Source of the DNA: Rahnella aquatilis CIP 78.65 = ATCC 33071
Lineage (GTDB): Bacteria; Pseudomonadota; Gammaproteobacteria; Enterobacterales; Enterobacteriaceae
Direction of reading: 5' to 3'
DNA length: 64,000 bases
NCBI RefSeq assembly: GCF_000241955.1
Contig: NC_016818.1
Span: forward strand, 62,001-126,000
In this document: positions 24,789 through 34,091 of the stretch, in pieces
Layout: every line of letters begins with the position of its first letter
How positions within the stretch are numbered: position 1 is the stretch's first letter
Notes under the pieces: generated by a model
Database searches by the model: none
The model's input: the letters and a program-made list of their open reading frames with translations, nothing else
What the model was told of the DNA's origin: nothing
Position numbers and translations under genes: made by a program

Positions 24789-25439
24789 TTATCCACGGGC
24801 TCCAACTTTTGAATCTACAATTTTTAAGATCTTATCAAACGCGGGAGAGCCTTGTTGGTGTCGAACAGACAGGGCGTCAACAAAAGGTGACAGGGCAGGC
24901 TCGAACAGGAAATAAAGCAGATCATAATCTTTTAACCGCAAAGTAGCGTAGAGTTCAGGCACTTCCACGCTCAGCTTTTCTGATGCCCGAATGCAGCGTT
25001 CTTTCATTCCTCCGACTAATAATATGTTTCCAATGACCCCGCCTCTTACTTTCACAAAAAAGCTTGTTCCTTGAGCTATCGCGATAGCAACTTTCCCGGC
25101 AATAACTGTATTAGTTACAGTTCTGCCGACAACTGAGAAAAAAGATCGGCTGTATGTTTTGTTTTGTTCGCTTTCTGAAACATATTTATCGAAATCGTTA
25201 AGTATAGTCTGTATCGCGTCCGTAATCCGATCATGTTCCAGTATTCCACGTTTAATCGCTTCTATTATTCTTATTGTTTCTGTTTCATGTGCGTGGTATG
25301 AATCTGTATCGAAAAAACCATACGCAAGATATCCCAGATCAACGGGCACGGAAAGTATTCCATGTACCAAACCAATAGCTGAATCAGGTGAAATAATTAT
25401 GTCGGCAATGCGCTGTGCTATCTCTTCTGAATTATCCAT
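24789..25439 (-). CDS. Putative Hcp-associated membrane effector
   Basis: A 216-residue protein with no recognised enzymatic motif. It has two stretches that could insert into membranes: AIGLVHGILSVPVDLGYLAY (about 21-40) and a Gly/Ala/Val-rich region around residues 108-145. The gene directly precedes a two-helix small protein and hcp. This layout, size and amphipathic/hydrophobic make-up recall the pore-forming T6SS effector Ssp6 and its immunity protein Sip6 of Serratia marcescens. That comparison is from memory of the system's features, not from alignment. A/T-rich codon use suggests acquisition. Confidence 0.5.
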   Translation of the reverse strand: MDNSEEIAQRIADIIISPDSAIGLVHGILSVPVDLGYLAYGFFDTDSYHAHETETIRIIEAIKRGILEHDRITDAIQTILNDFDKYVSESEQNKTYSRSFFSVVGRTVTNTVIAGKVAIAIAQGTSFFVKVRGGVIGNILLVGGMKERCIRASEKLSVEVPELYATLRLKDYDLLYFLFEPALSPFVDALSVRHQQGSPAFDKILKIVDSKVGARG

Positions 25440-25662
25440 AAGGCGCCCTTTGAAGTCCGTTTATTTGGCGGTTTTTTAGAGGATATATTGACTTAAGCCA
25501 AATGGCAATGGCTAAAAAACGTGCGAAAGTTTGGTGTGGAAAATATCTTGTTTAATCAGTTTCTGGAAATTAGCTGAATGTATAAGATGATGTACGCATT
25601 CTTTAGAATGAGAAAATTTGCCCGTATCCCATCAACTCCGCACGGGTTTATCATCTGAATGA

Positions 25663-26802
<1,140 letters not shown>

Positions 26803-26821
26803 GACATTTTTCCTTTTATCG

Positions 26822-27457
26822 TTAACGTTTTGTCGTAGCGAGGCGAACTGCAAAAGCGATAAACACGGTGCCGGTAAGGCGATCCAGCGTTCTGACCACT
26901 GCCGGACGGCGCAACCAGCGCGACAGCGGGCGGGTGGCCGAAATCATGGTGACCGACCATAACGTCCCGATCACCGCATGCATGGCGGCGAGGCCGAAAA
27001 TATATGGCCCGACCGGATAGCCGGTGGCAACGAACTGCGGCAGGAAAGAGACATAAAATACGCCGACTTTCGGGTTAAGCACATTACCAAAAAGGCCTTT
27101 GACGAACGGCGAGTTTCCGATACGCAAGGCTTTGTGACGGCTTTCCGGCGCATCCATGTTCATTTTGCTGCGCGGTTTGAACAACATCTGCAGACCGAGC
27201 CAGGCCAGATACGCGGCACCAATCCATTTGAGGACATTGAATGCGATTTCAGAGGCCGCCAGCACGGCACCGAGGCCAAGTGCCACCATCGCGCCCCAGA
27301 CCAGACAGCCGGAGCTGATGCCAAAAGCGGTGGACAGCGCCTTTTTACTGCCCTGACTGGCAGCAGTGCGCAAAACCAGTGCGGTATCGAGACCGGGTGT
27401 AAGCGTTAAAATGCCGGCGGCAAGCGCGTAAGAAAGCAGGGATTCGGTGACGGTCAT
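26822..27457 (-). CDS. LysE/RhtB family amino-acid exporter
   Basis: A 211-residue protein with six hydrophobic segments and the LysE-family signature near the N-terminus (LTPGLDTALVLRTAASQG). Members export amino acids or derivatives across the inner membrane. It heads a two-gene unit with a GNAT acetyltransferase, which may modify the same substrate (inference). Confidence 0.88.
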   Translation of the reverse strand: MTVTESLLSYALAAGILTLTPGLDTALVLRTAASQGSKKALSTAFGISSGCLVWGAMVALGLGAVLAASEIAFNVLKWIGAAYLAWLGLQMLFKPRSKMNMDAPESRHKALRIGNSPFVKGLFGNVLNPKVGVFYVSFLPQFVATGYPVGPYIFGLAAMHAVIGTLWSVTMISATRPLSRWLRRPAVVRTLDRLTGTVFIAFAVRLATTKR

Positions 27458-27557
27458 GGCTTTTCCTGATGAGCGAAAAAACCAGAATAGTGAAGCGGAC
27501 AGCTCAGATGCAATCGCGAATTTAAACGAAATTCGGCATAAAAATGCTGGAAAATAA

Positions 27558-27592
27558 AAAAGCCTGTGGAAGTCGGGCTTCCACAGGCTTTT
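27558..27592 (-). terminator. Rho-independent terminator of the BhsA/YhcN-type gene
   Basis: A 15-bp perfect stem (AAAAGCCTGTGGAAG and its complement) with a TCGGG loop, 21 bases after the stop of the minus-strand gene. T-rich tails are present on both strands, so it may act in both directions. Confidence 0.92.
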
Positions 27593-27613
27593 CAGAGGGT
27601 TTCAGGCAGGCGA

Positions 27614-27871
27614 TTATTTGTAGATTTCAGCGTCAGCGTGCAGTTTGTTGTTACCGGTCACGGAGATGATGCGGTAAGAAGAGGCACCGGCTTCTTGCGC
27701 TTGTTGAGAAAGTTTCGCTTCCAGGCCACTGATAGAAGTGGAGTTGGCGGCGGAAATCACTCCAATTTTCTGCATGTCACTTGTTGGCTGATTAATCTGC
27801 TGAGCCGCGAAGCTACCGAAAGAAATCAGGGAAAGGGTGGCAGCTACAGCAAAAATTTTGACGTTTTTCAT
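27614..27871 (-). CDS. DUF1471 (YhcN/BhsA/McbA) periplasmic stress protein
   Basis: An 85-residue protein with a signal peptide ending SFGSFA before AQQINQP, then the small DUF1471 domain (QKIGVISAANSTSISGLEAKL, ASSYRIISVTGNNKLHADAEIYK in two halves). Family members such as BhsA, McbA and YhcN are induced by acid, peroxide or metals and affect envelope permeability and biofilms. It is monocistronic with its own strong terminator. The exact paralogue cannot be fixed. Confidence 0.9.
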   Translation of the reverse strand: MKNVKIFAVAATLSLISFGSFAAQQINQPTSDMQKIGVISAANSTSISGLEAKLSQQAQEAGASSYRIISVTGNNKLHADAEIYK

Positions 27872-28275
27872 GATGATTTATCCATTCAGGTTATGAGAGT
27901 GAAAGGTAGTTGCCTTTCGATGAATGTATAATAGGCGTGATCTTCAGGGATGAAAAACGGATTGATTTGAGCAACTCGTTCAAAAAATTTGTCCTATTTT
28001 TTACGCAATTTTACGTGCGAATGCGGGCAGCTGACGAAACCGCATTCGTGCTGACATAGTCTGAAACTGCCTTAGATTTCTCTGCATTTTTTCCCTTCCT
28101 GCTGATTTTGGGCGGTTTTGTAGAAAGGGTGCTAGACTTTATCTGTAGTTCAAGAAGAGGGCGTTCGTGTAAAACATGCGTTCTGCTCGCAGAGCCTGAA
28201 ATGTTCTGCTCTTGTTTGGCTAACTTGGCTGAACAATATTGACGGTAACGGAAATTTATTTGGAGGAGTCGAAAA
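27872..28275. other. 404-base divergent intergenic region
   Basis: No supported gene is present. It must hold the minus-strand promoter of the DUF1471 gene and the plus-strand promoter of the YeaQ-type gene. For the latter, GCTAGACTTTA at 28131-28141 is close to the extended -10 used by sigma-S (consensus KCTAYRCTTAA, one mismatch in the core), in keeping with stress control of YeaQ relatives. GGAGG at 28262 is the ribosome site. Confidence 0.5.
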
Positions 28276-28524
28276 ATGGGAATTTTATCCTGGATTATCT
28301 TTGGTCTGATCGCAGGTATTCTGGCTAAGTGGATCATGCCGGGCAAAGATGGTGGCGGATTCATTCTGACCATCGTTCTGGGTGTTGTCGGTGCCGTTGT
28401 GGGTGGCTACATCAGTACTTTCTTCGGCTTTGGTCGCGTGGACGGATTCAACTTCGGCAGCTTCGTTGTCGCGGTGATCGGTGCGATCGTCGTACTGTTT
28501 ATTTATCGCAAAATCAGAAACTAA
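28276..28524 (+). CDS. GlsB/YeaQ/YmgE family stress membrane protein
   Basis: An 82-residue, glycine-rich protein with three short hydrophobic helices (GILSWIIFGLIAGILAKWI, FILTIVLGVVGAVVGGYIS, FVVAVIGAIVVLFIY). This is the pattern of the transglycosylase-associated GlsB/YeaQ/YmgE family. Function is unclear; E. coli members are stress or sigma-S induced. GGAGG lies 10 bases upstream, and a terminator follows. Confidence 0.92.
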   Translation: MGILSWIIFGLIAGILAKWIMPGKDGGGFILTIVLGVVGAVVGGYISTFFGFGRVDGFNFGSFVVAVIGAIVVLFIYRKIRN

Positions 28525-28551
28525 AGGTTTGTCATAACGCCTGAAGTGATG

Positions 28552-28577
28552 AAAGCCGCGCCTGTCGCGGCTTTTTT
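28552..28577 (+). terminator. Rho-independent terminator after the YeaQ-type gene
   Basis: A 9-bp stem AAAGCCGCG/CGCGGCTTT with a CCTGT loop and a run of six T, 28 bases after the stop codon. Confidence 0.92.
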
Positions 28578-28584
28578 GTGTCTG

Positions 28585-28923
28585 TTAATCCTGAAGCATA
28601 ACCTGATAACTGGCTTCAGGCTCATGCAATCTCATGGAAAGAGTATCAGCAGGAGATCGGCTCTTATGCATGATTGCAATAAATATGAGCCCGGCAGGAG
28701 TGGTTAAAAAGTACGCCACATGGTGCTGATGGGGAAACCGGAAGAGATCTTTATGGAACGATACTGGCCTTCCCATATCCGGGTGAGTCGCCAGCAGAGA
28801 AAAAAGGTCTGACAATTCAGAAAGGTACTTATCGGATTGAGCTTTTCCCCAGTGTGCTTGGGAATAACGCTGAATATCAAATAAATCATCCTGTGCCTCC
28901 CTGGCAATTTTATAGCGACTCAT
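28585..28923 (-). CDS. ParE/RelE-family toxin
   Basis: A 112-residue protein with the ParE-type pattern YKIAREAQDDLFDIQRYS near the N-terminus, HPDMGRPVSF in the middle and IFIAIMHKSR at the beta-sheet end. Family members poison gyrase or cleave mRNA at ribosomes. The ATG at 28923 follows the antitoxin stop after one base; the longer upstream frame is rejected. With the Phd-like gene it forms a type II toxin-antitoxin operon. Confidence 0.88.
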   Translation of the reverse strand: MSRYKIAREAQDDLFDIQRYSQAHWGKAQSDKYLSELSDLFSLLATHPDMGRPVSFHKDLFRFPHQHHVAYFLTTPAGLIFIAIMHKSRSPADTLSMRLHEPEASYQVMLQD

Positions 28924-28924
28924 T

Positions 28925-29185
28925 TTAGTCCCGTTTTCCACTCATCAACTGAGCGAAAAAGGTTTCGCCATCCATGACGTCTCCGTGGGCAATATCCGCT
29001 TCGGCACGTGCCACTTTTTCTTTAAGAAGCCGCATCTTAATTTCTTCAAGCATCTGATAGTCTTCGATAGAGAGCATCACGGCGACGGGTTTGCCGTTCC
29101 GATTGATTTGCACAGGTTCCCGCTGGACTCTCAAAAGAACATCACCAAATTGAGTTTTGACTTCATTAGCGCTTAGTGACTTCAT
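28925..29185 (-). CDS. Phd/YefM-family antitoxin
   Basis: An 86-residue protein. The N-terminal Phd/YefM DNA-binding fold reads MKSLSANEVKTQFGDVLLRV then PVQINRNGKPVAVMLS and EDYQMLEEI. The flexible charged C-terminus binds the toxin. AAGGAAG precedes the ATG at 29185. It should repress the operon through the palindrome just upstream. Confidence 0.9.
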   Translation of the reverse strand: MKSLSANEVKTQFGDVLLRVQREPVQINRNGKPVAVMLSIEDYQMLEEIKMRLLKEKVARAEADIAHGDVMDGETFFAQLMSGKRD

Positions 29186-29195
29186 GTTGACTTCC

Positions 29196-29223
29196 TTCGA
29201 ATGATTCGTTCGATTCATTCGAA
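29196..29223. promoter_or_regulatory. Imperfect palindrome, likely antitoxin operator
   Basis: A 28-bp dyad with 9-bp perfect outer arms (TTCGAATGA and TCATTCGAA), placed 11 bases upstream of the antitoxin start. The inner part is nearly symmetric. This position and form are typical for autoregulation of Phd-type operons. Confidence 0.7.
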
Positions 29224-29274
29224 ATATTGTACGCCTGGTAACCCTAAACTGCCTAAGGTTTCATCAGTGAAGTT

Positions 29275-29655
29275 TCACTCCACCGGCGACGTCGGCAGCC
29301 GCACGATGTCCTGATTTTCATTGCCCATCCAGTAGACGCCTTCTTTCGCCCAGAACGGGCCTTCGATAAAATCGAGCAGGTCAGAATACTCCTCGTAAAA
29401 CTGCTTACCGTCACGGTTATACACACGCATATAGCCGGAGTAATGTCCGCCGTCGCCCGGCATGGTCATGCGCGGGATAAATTCAAACGTTTTGTACTCG
29501 CGCACCACATACTGTTTATTCGGGCTCCACTCCTCCGAAACCAGCTTCCCCTGTTTCCACCACTGATGGCACCCGGCGATAACCGCCACCAGCACCGCCA
29601 GCATGATCCAGCGTTTACGCTGACGCACCAGGGCTTCCTGACTTTTGATTTTCAT
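29275..29655 (-). CDS. Small membrane-anchored hypothetical protein
   Basis: A 126-residue protein with a basic N-terminus, one transmembrane segment (WIMLAVLVAVIAGC, about residues 16-29) and a soluble domain of about 95 residues rich in Tyr, Trp and Glu, presumably periplasmic. The Cys at the end of the helix could be a lipobox (VIAGC), so a lipoprotein is possible. I do not recognise the family. Confidence 0.65.
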   Translation of the reverse strand: MKIKSQEALVRQRKRWIMLAVLVAVIAGCHQWWKQGKLVSEEWSPNKQYVVREYKTFEFIPRMTMPGDGGHYSGYMRVYNRDGKQFYEEYSDLLDFIEGPFWAKEGVYWMGNENQDIVRLPTSPVE

Positions 29656-29743
29656 AATTTGTGTTCTTTTCAGCGTGAGTTGAGAAAAGGGCTGTCAATG
29701 TGGCTGAAAAGTAGCGGCTTGTCTTGCAAAAAGCCAGTATCGG

Positions 29744-30442
29744 CTAAATCGCCACCAGCCCCCGCACGCCTTCGGCTTCCATTTCGTCGCCACGGCCGCG
29801 TTTAACAATACTGCCGCGTGACATCACCAGATAGCTGTCGGCGAGTTCGGCGGCGAAATCGTAGAATTGTTCGACCAGCAGAATTGCCATGTCGCCCCGG
29901 GCGGCGAGCTGTTTAATCACCGCGCCGATTTCTTTGATCACCGACGGCTGAATGCCTTCGGTCGGTTCGTCGAGGATCAGCAGGCTGGGTTTACAGGCCA
30001 GCGCGCGGCCAATGGCCAGTTGTTGTTGCTGGCCGCCTGACAAATCACCGCCACGGCGATGTTTCATTTCCAGCAGGATCGGGAACAGGTGATAGATTTC
30101 ATCCGGCACCTGTTTTGCATGGCTCCCGGAAAAACGCGAAAGACCCATCAGCAGATTTTCTTCCACCGTCAGGCGCGGAAAAATTTCGCGACCCTGCGGG
30201 ACATAGGCGATGCCCGCCTGAACGCGCTGATGCGGTTTGCGGGAATTGATCACCTGATCCTGCCAGCGGATGGTGCCGGATTTGGCCGGGATCAGCCCCA
30301 TCAGGCATTTGAGCAGCGTGGTTTTTCCCACGCCATTACGCCCGAGCAGACAGGTGACTTCGCCGATTTTTGCCTCAAAAGACAGGCCGCGCAAAATGTG
30401 GCTGCCGCCGTAAAACTGATTCAGTTCATTTACCTGCAACAT
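29744..30442 (-). CDS. urtE: Urea ABC transporter ATPase UrtE
   Basis: A 232-residue ABC ATPase of the branched-chain amino-acid/urea group: Walker A LGRNGVGKTTLL, signature LSGGQQQQLAIGRAL, Walker B LLILDEPTEGI. It ends the urt operon and lies 11 bases after urtD. With UrtD it drives urea uptake through UrtB/UrtC. The urea carboxylase and allophanate hydrolase genes in the same operon support urea as the substrate instead of branched amino acids. Confidence 0.94.
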   Translation of the reverse strand: MLQVNELNQFYGGSHILRGLSFEAKIGEVTCLLGRNGVGKTTLLKCLMGLIPAKSGTIRWQDQVINSRKPHQRVQAGIAYVPQGREIFPRLTVEENLLMGLSRFSGSHAKQVPDEIYHLFPILLEMKHRRGGDLSGGQQQQLAIGRALACKPSLLILDEPTEGIQPSVIKEIGAVIKQLAARGDMAILLVEQFYDFAAELADSYLVMSRGSIVKRGRGDEMEAEGVRGLVAI

Positions 30443-30453
30443 AATGCAATTCC

Positions 30454-31260
30454 TCAGCGCCCTAAATACACGTCGATAACCTGCTCGTTGGCCTGCACGT
30501 CACGCAGTGAACCTTCGGCCAGAACCTGCCCCTGATGCAGTACGGTGACATGGTCAGCGATGGTTTCCACAAAGCCCATATCGTGCTCGACCACCATCAG
30601 CGAATGCCTGCCAGCCAGTTGTTTAAACAGCTCGGCGGTGTATTCGGTTTCGGCATCGGTCATGCCCGCTGCCGGTTCGTCGAGCAGTAATAAATGCGGC
30701 TCCTGCACCAGCAGCATGCCGATTTCCAGAAACTGTTTCTGACCGTGCGAAAGCAGGCCCGCAGGGCGATGCCGTTCGGCGGCAAGGCGCAGCGTGCCGA
30801 GCATTTCATCAATGCGGTCACGCTGCTCGCTGTTCATTTTGGCGCGCAGACAGGCCCACACCGACTTATTGGTTTTCTGCGCGATTTCCAGATTTTCAAA
30901 CACGGTCAGGGCTTCAAATACGGTCGGTTTCTGAAATTTCCGCCCGATGCCGGACTGCGCAATCTGTACCGGATCCAGCTTCGTCAGATCGGTACGCTGA
31001 TCGTAAAAAACACGGCCGCTTTGCGGTTTGGTTTTGCCGGTGATGACATCCATTAGTGTGGTTTTTCCCGCGCCGTTCGGGCCGATCACACAGCGTAATT
31101 CGCCAACGCTGATATTCAGCGATAAATTGGTCAGCGCCTTAAACCCGTCAAAGCTGACGTTGATATTTTCCAGCTGCAAAATCGGATCGGTTTGTTCACG
31201 GTGCCTGTCCGCCAGTTGCGGCTGGGTAAACAGGTCTTCGGTCATGGTCATCGGACTCAT
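30454..31260 (-). CDS. urtD: Urea ABC transporter ATPase UrtD
   Basis: A 268-residue ABC ATPase: Walker A GPNGAGKTTLM, signature LSHGQKQFLEIGM, Walker B LLLLDEPAAGM and H-loop VVEHDMGF. A 25-residue N-terminal extension precedes the core. The start overlaps the urtC stop (TGATG). It is the LivG-like partner of UrtE. Confidence 0.94.
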   Translation of the reverse strand: MSPMTMTEDLFTQPQLADRHREQTDPILQLENINVSFDGFKALTNLSLNISVGELRCVIGPNGAGKTTLMDVITGKTKPQSGRVFYDQRTDLTKLDPVQIAQSGIGRKFQKPTVFEALTVFENLEIAQKTNKSVWACLRAKMNSEQRDRIDEMLGTLRLAAERHRPAGLLSHGQKQFLEIGMLLVQEPHLLLLDEPAAGMTDAETEYTAELFKQLAGRHSLMVVEHDMGFVETIADHVTVLHQGQVLAEGSLRDVQANEQVIDVYLGR

Positions 31261-32333
31261 CAGGATTTCCTCTTGCGCAGCAGGCCAATCACGCCTTGCG
31301 GCAGGAACAGCGTCACCAGAATAAACATGCCGCCGAGCACAAATTGCCAGTATTCAGGAATAGCGACGGTGAACCAGCTTTTCGCGCCGTTGACGATGCC
31401 TGCGCCAATAATCGGGCCGATCAGCGTGCCGCGCCCGCCGAGTGCCACCCAGATGGCGGCTTCGATGGAGTTGGTTGGCGACATTTCGCTCGGGTTGATA
31501 ATCCCGACCTGCGGCACGTACAACGCGCCCGCCAGGCCGCACAGCATGGCGGAAATCGTCCAGACGAACAGCTTGAAGCCTTTCGGATCGTAGCCGCAGA
31601 AAATCAGCCGGTTTTCAGCGTCGCGCACGGCAGTCAGCACGCGGCCATATTTACTGCGCGCCAGCGCAAAGCCGAGCGCCAGACTGGCAACCAGCACCAG
31701 AACCGTGGCTAAAAACAATCCCACGCGGGTGCCGGTGGCGGTGACCGGAAAGCCGAGCAGGGTGGTGAAACCGGTGAAACCGTTATTGCCACCGAAGCCG
31801 GTTTCATTGCGGAAAAACAGCAACATACCGGCGTAAGTCAGCGCCTGCGTCATGATAGAAAAATAGACGCCTTTGATTTTTGAGCGGAAGGCGAAATAGC
31901 CGAAAACAAACGCCAGCGCGCCGGGCACCAGCACAATCAGACACAGCGCCCAGGCAAAATGCTGTGTACCCGCCCAGAACCACGGCAGCTCGGTCCACGA
32001 CAGAAACGACATAAAATCCGGCAACCCGCTGCCTGCGGCCTGCCGCATTAAATACATGCCCATCGCATAACCGCCGAGGGCGAAAAACAGCCCGTGGCCG
32101 AGCGACAGCAAACCGGCGTAGCCCCACACCAGATCGAGCGCGATCGCCACGATCGCGTAGCAGAGGATCTTACCGATCAGCGTCAGCGTGTAGGTGGAGA
32201 TCGCCAGCGGATTTGTGGCGGGTAACAGCGCCAGAAACGGCATCACAATCAGGATGATGAGCACCAGTGTGCCCACCGAAATCGCAATCTTCGGCGCTTT
32301 TTGTACGCCGGTAATCGTCAGAGGCTGGCTCAT
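31260..32333 (-). CDS. urtC: Urea ABC transporter permease UrtC
   Basis: A 357-residue LivM-like permease with about nine hydrophobic helices. It includes VWGYAGLLSLGHGLFFALGGYAMG early and GALYVPQVGIINPSEMSPTNSIEAAIWVALGG late, both typical of UrtC. It forms the membrane channel with UrtB. Its start overlaps the end of urtB. Confidence 0.95.
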   Translation of the reverse strand: MSQPLTITGVQKAPKIAISVGTLVLIILIVMPFLALLPATNPLAISTYTLTLIGKILCYAIVAIALDLVWGYAGLLSLGHGLFFALGGYAMGMYLMRQAAGSGLPDFMSFLSWTELPWFWAGTQHFAWALCLIVLVPGALAFVFGYFAFRSKIKGVYFSIMTQALTYAGMLLFFRNETGFGGNNGFTGFTTLLGFPVTATGTRVGLFLATVLVLVASLALGFALARSKYGRVLTAVRDAENRLIFCGYDPKGFKLFVWTISAMLCGLAGALYVPQVGIINPSEMSPTNSIEAAIWVALGGRGTLIGPIIGAGIVNGAKSWFTVAIPEYWQFVLGGMFILVTLFLPQGVIGLLRKRKS

Positions 32334-33901
32334 CAGTCAATCACCCTGCCTTTAAAGGCGAAGAGTCCCTGCGGACGTTTCTGGATAAACAGGATTATCA
32401 GCGCGAGGATCAGGATTTTCCCCAGTACCGCGCCGATTTCCGGCTCAAGAATTTTGTTTACAATGCCCAGACCAAAGGCCGCCACGACGGTGCCCGCCAG
32501 TTGTCCGACGCCGCCGAGCACCACCACCAGGAAGGAGTCGATGATGTAACCCTGACCGAGTTCCGGTCCGACATTGCTTAGCTGCGACAGCGCGACGCCG
32601 CCCAGACCGGCAATGCCGGAACCGAGGCCGAACGCCAGCATATCGACGCGACCGGTCGGCACGCCGCAACAGGCCGCCATCGCGCGGTTTTGCGTCACGG
32701 CACGCACGTTCATGCCAAGGCGCGTTTTATTGAGCAGCAGCCAGGTCAGGCCGAGCACCAGCAATACGAAGATGATTACCGCGATGCGGTTGTACGGCAG
32801 CACCAGATTCGGCAACAGCTGAATGCCGCCGGAGAGCCAGCCGGGGTTCGCCACTTCAACGTTCTGCGCGCCAAACAGCACGCGCACGCCCTGGATCAGG
32901 ATCAGGCTGATGCCCCAGGTCGCCAGCAGGGTTTCCAGCGGACGTCCGTATAAATGGCGGATCACCGTGCGCTCCAGCGCCATGCCTGTTCCGGCGGTAA
33001 TGAAAAAGGCCACCGGCAGCGCGACCAGCGGATACAGCGCCAGCAACCCCGGCGCGTAGTGCTGAAACAGCGACTGCACCATATACGTCGAATAGGAACC
33101 GAGCATTAACATCTCGCCGTGCGCCATGTTAATCACGCCCAGTAAACCGTAAGTGATTGCCAGACCGAGCGCGGCCAGCAGCAGAATCGAGCCGAGCGAC
33201 AAACCGGTAAATGCCTGACCGAGCAGATCGCCCATCATCAGGCGATGCTGCACCGCTTTCAGGCTGGCGAGCGCGGCGTTGCGCACCGTAGCGTCAGGTT
33301 CGGTTTTCGGATCCGTCAGGCTTTGCAGACGGCCCTGCGTATCGGGATCGCCCGACGTGCCGAGCAGTTCAACGGCTTTCAGGCGCACCTGCGGACGGGT
33401 ATCGGCCAGCTGTAAATTCGCCAGCGCGATGGAAAGGGCGTCGTGCACCGTGCTGTCCTTTTCCTGTTCAAGGCGATGGGTCAGCAGCGGCAACTGATCG
33501 GCCTGCGCTTCGCGTTGCAGAGATTTGGCGGCCTGCAAACGGACGGCGCTGTCGGTGCTCACCAGACGGTGTGCGGAAAGCGCATTGGCAATCAGGATAC
33601 GCAGGCGGTTGTTCAGCCAGACTTTTTTGACTTCGCCCTGCGGTTTCACATCGCCTTCCAGCGGCGTCAGCTGATCGCCATTCTGGGTGAACGCGTGCTT
33701 CGCTTCGTCGGTGACGACGTTTTCCTGCTTCAGTGCTTCGAGCAGCGGCAGCCTTTCCGGCTGTGGATCCGCCGCCCATTGTTGTAATAACGTGGCCTGC
33801 TGGCTGCGGCTGGCGGCAGCAAAGTCATTCGCCGCCCCCGCTTCGGCCAGCAACGGAAGGCAACAAAGCAGGAAAAGCAGTGATCGGATGAGGATTCTCA
33901 T
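32333..33901 (-). CDS. urtB: Urea ABC transporter permease UrtB
   Basis: A 522-residue protein. A signal-peptide-like N-terminus (MRILIRSLLFLLCCLPLLAEA) is followed by a roughly 200-residue extracytoplasmic region with HEAT-like repeats, then a LivH-like permease with LGLAITYGLLGVINMAHGEMLMLG. The long N-terminal domain is normal for proteobacterial UrtB. A palindromic repeat separates it from urtA, so its translation may be set lower than that of the binding protein. Confidence 0.95.
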   Translation of the reverse strand: MRILIRSLLFLLCCLPLLAEAGAANDFAAASRSQQATLLQQWAADPQPERLPLLEALKQENVVTDEAKHAFTQNGDQLTPLEGDVKPQGEVKKVWLNNRLRILIANALSAHRLVSTDSAVRLQAAKSLQREAQADQLPLLTHRLEQEKDSTVHDALSIALANLQLADTRPQVRLKAVELLGTSGDPDTQGRLQSLTDPKTEPDATVRNAALASLKAVQHRLMMGDLLGQAFTGLSLGSILLLAALGLAITYGLLGVINMAHGEMLMLGSYSTYMVQSLFQHYAPGLLALYPLVALPVAFFITAGTGMALERTVIRHLYGRPLETLLATWGISLILIQGVRVLFGAQNVEVANPGWLSGGIQLLPNLVLPYNRIAVIIFVLLVLGLTWLLLNKTRLGMNVRAVTQNRAMAACCGVPTGRVDMLAFGLGSGIAGLGGVALSQLSNVGPELGQGYIIDSFLVVVLGGVGQLAGTVVAAFGLGIVNKILEPEIGAVLGKILILALIILFIQKRPQGLFAFKGRVID

Positions 33902-33937
33902 AATGTTCTCGCCGCATAAAGTTGATGCTGGTTTGCT

Positions 33938-34083
33938 TCTCCCCCTGCGAAGGGGGAGGAGTGAAAGGCACCGATCTGCTCCCTCCCCTGCGAAGGGGAG
34001 GGCTGGGGTGGGGTATTAATGGCGACTCAGTGTCAAAAACCCACACCCCATCCCAGCCTTCCCCTCGTGAGAGGGGAAGGAGC
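33938..34083. repeat. GC-rich palindromic dispersed repeat, copy 1 (urtA-urtB gap)
   Basis: A nested set of inverted repeats built on CCCCTGCGAAGGGG-type arms, plus a long outer stem pairing about 33996-34014 with 34045-34064. About 75 bases (33951 to about 34025) are almost the same as 55451 to about 55523, including a shared GTATTAATGGCG tail. It fills the gap between urtA and urtB and could form strong mRNA hairpins. Confidence 0.85.
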
Positions 34084-34091
34084 TAAAACAA

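Noticed and set aside
33825-34046. Small ORF encoding a proline/arginine-rich HPSPPLRRGGS peptide
   Set aside because: It is a translation of the GC-rich palindromic repeat, not a gene.
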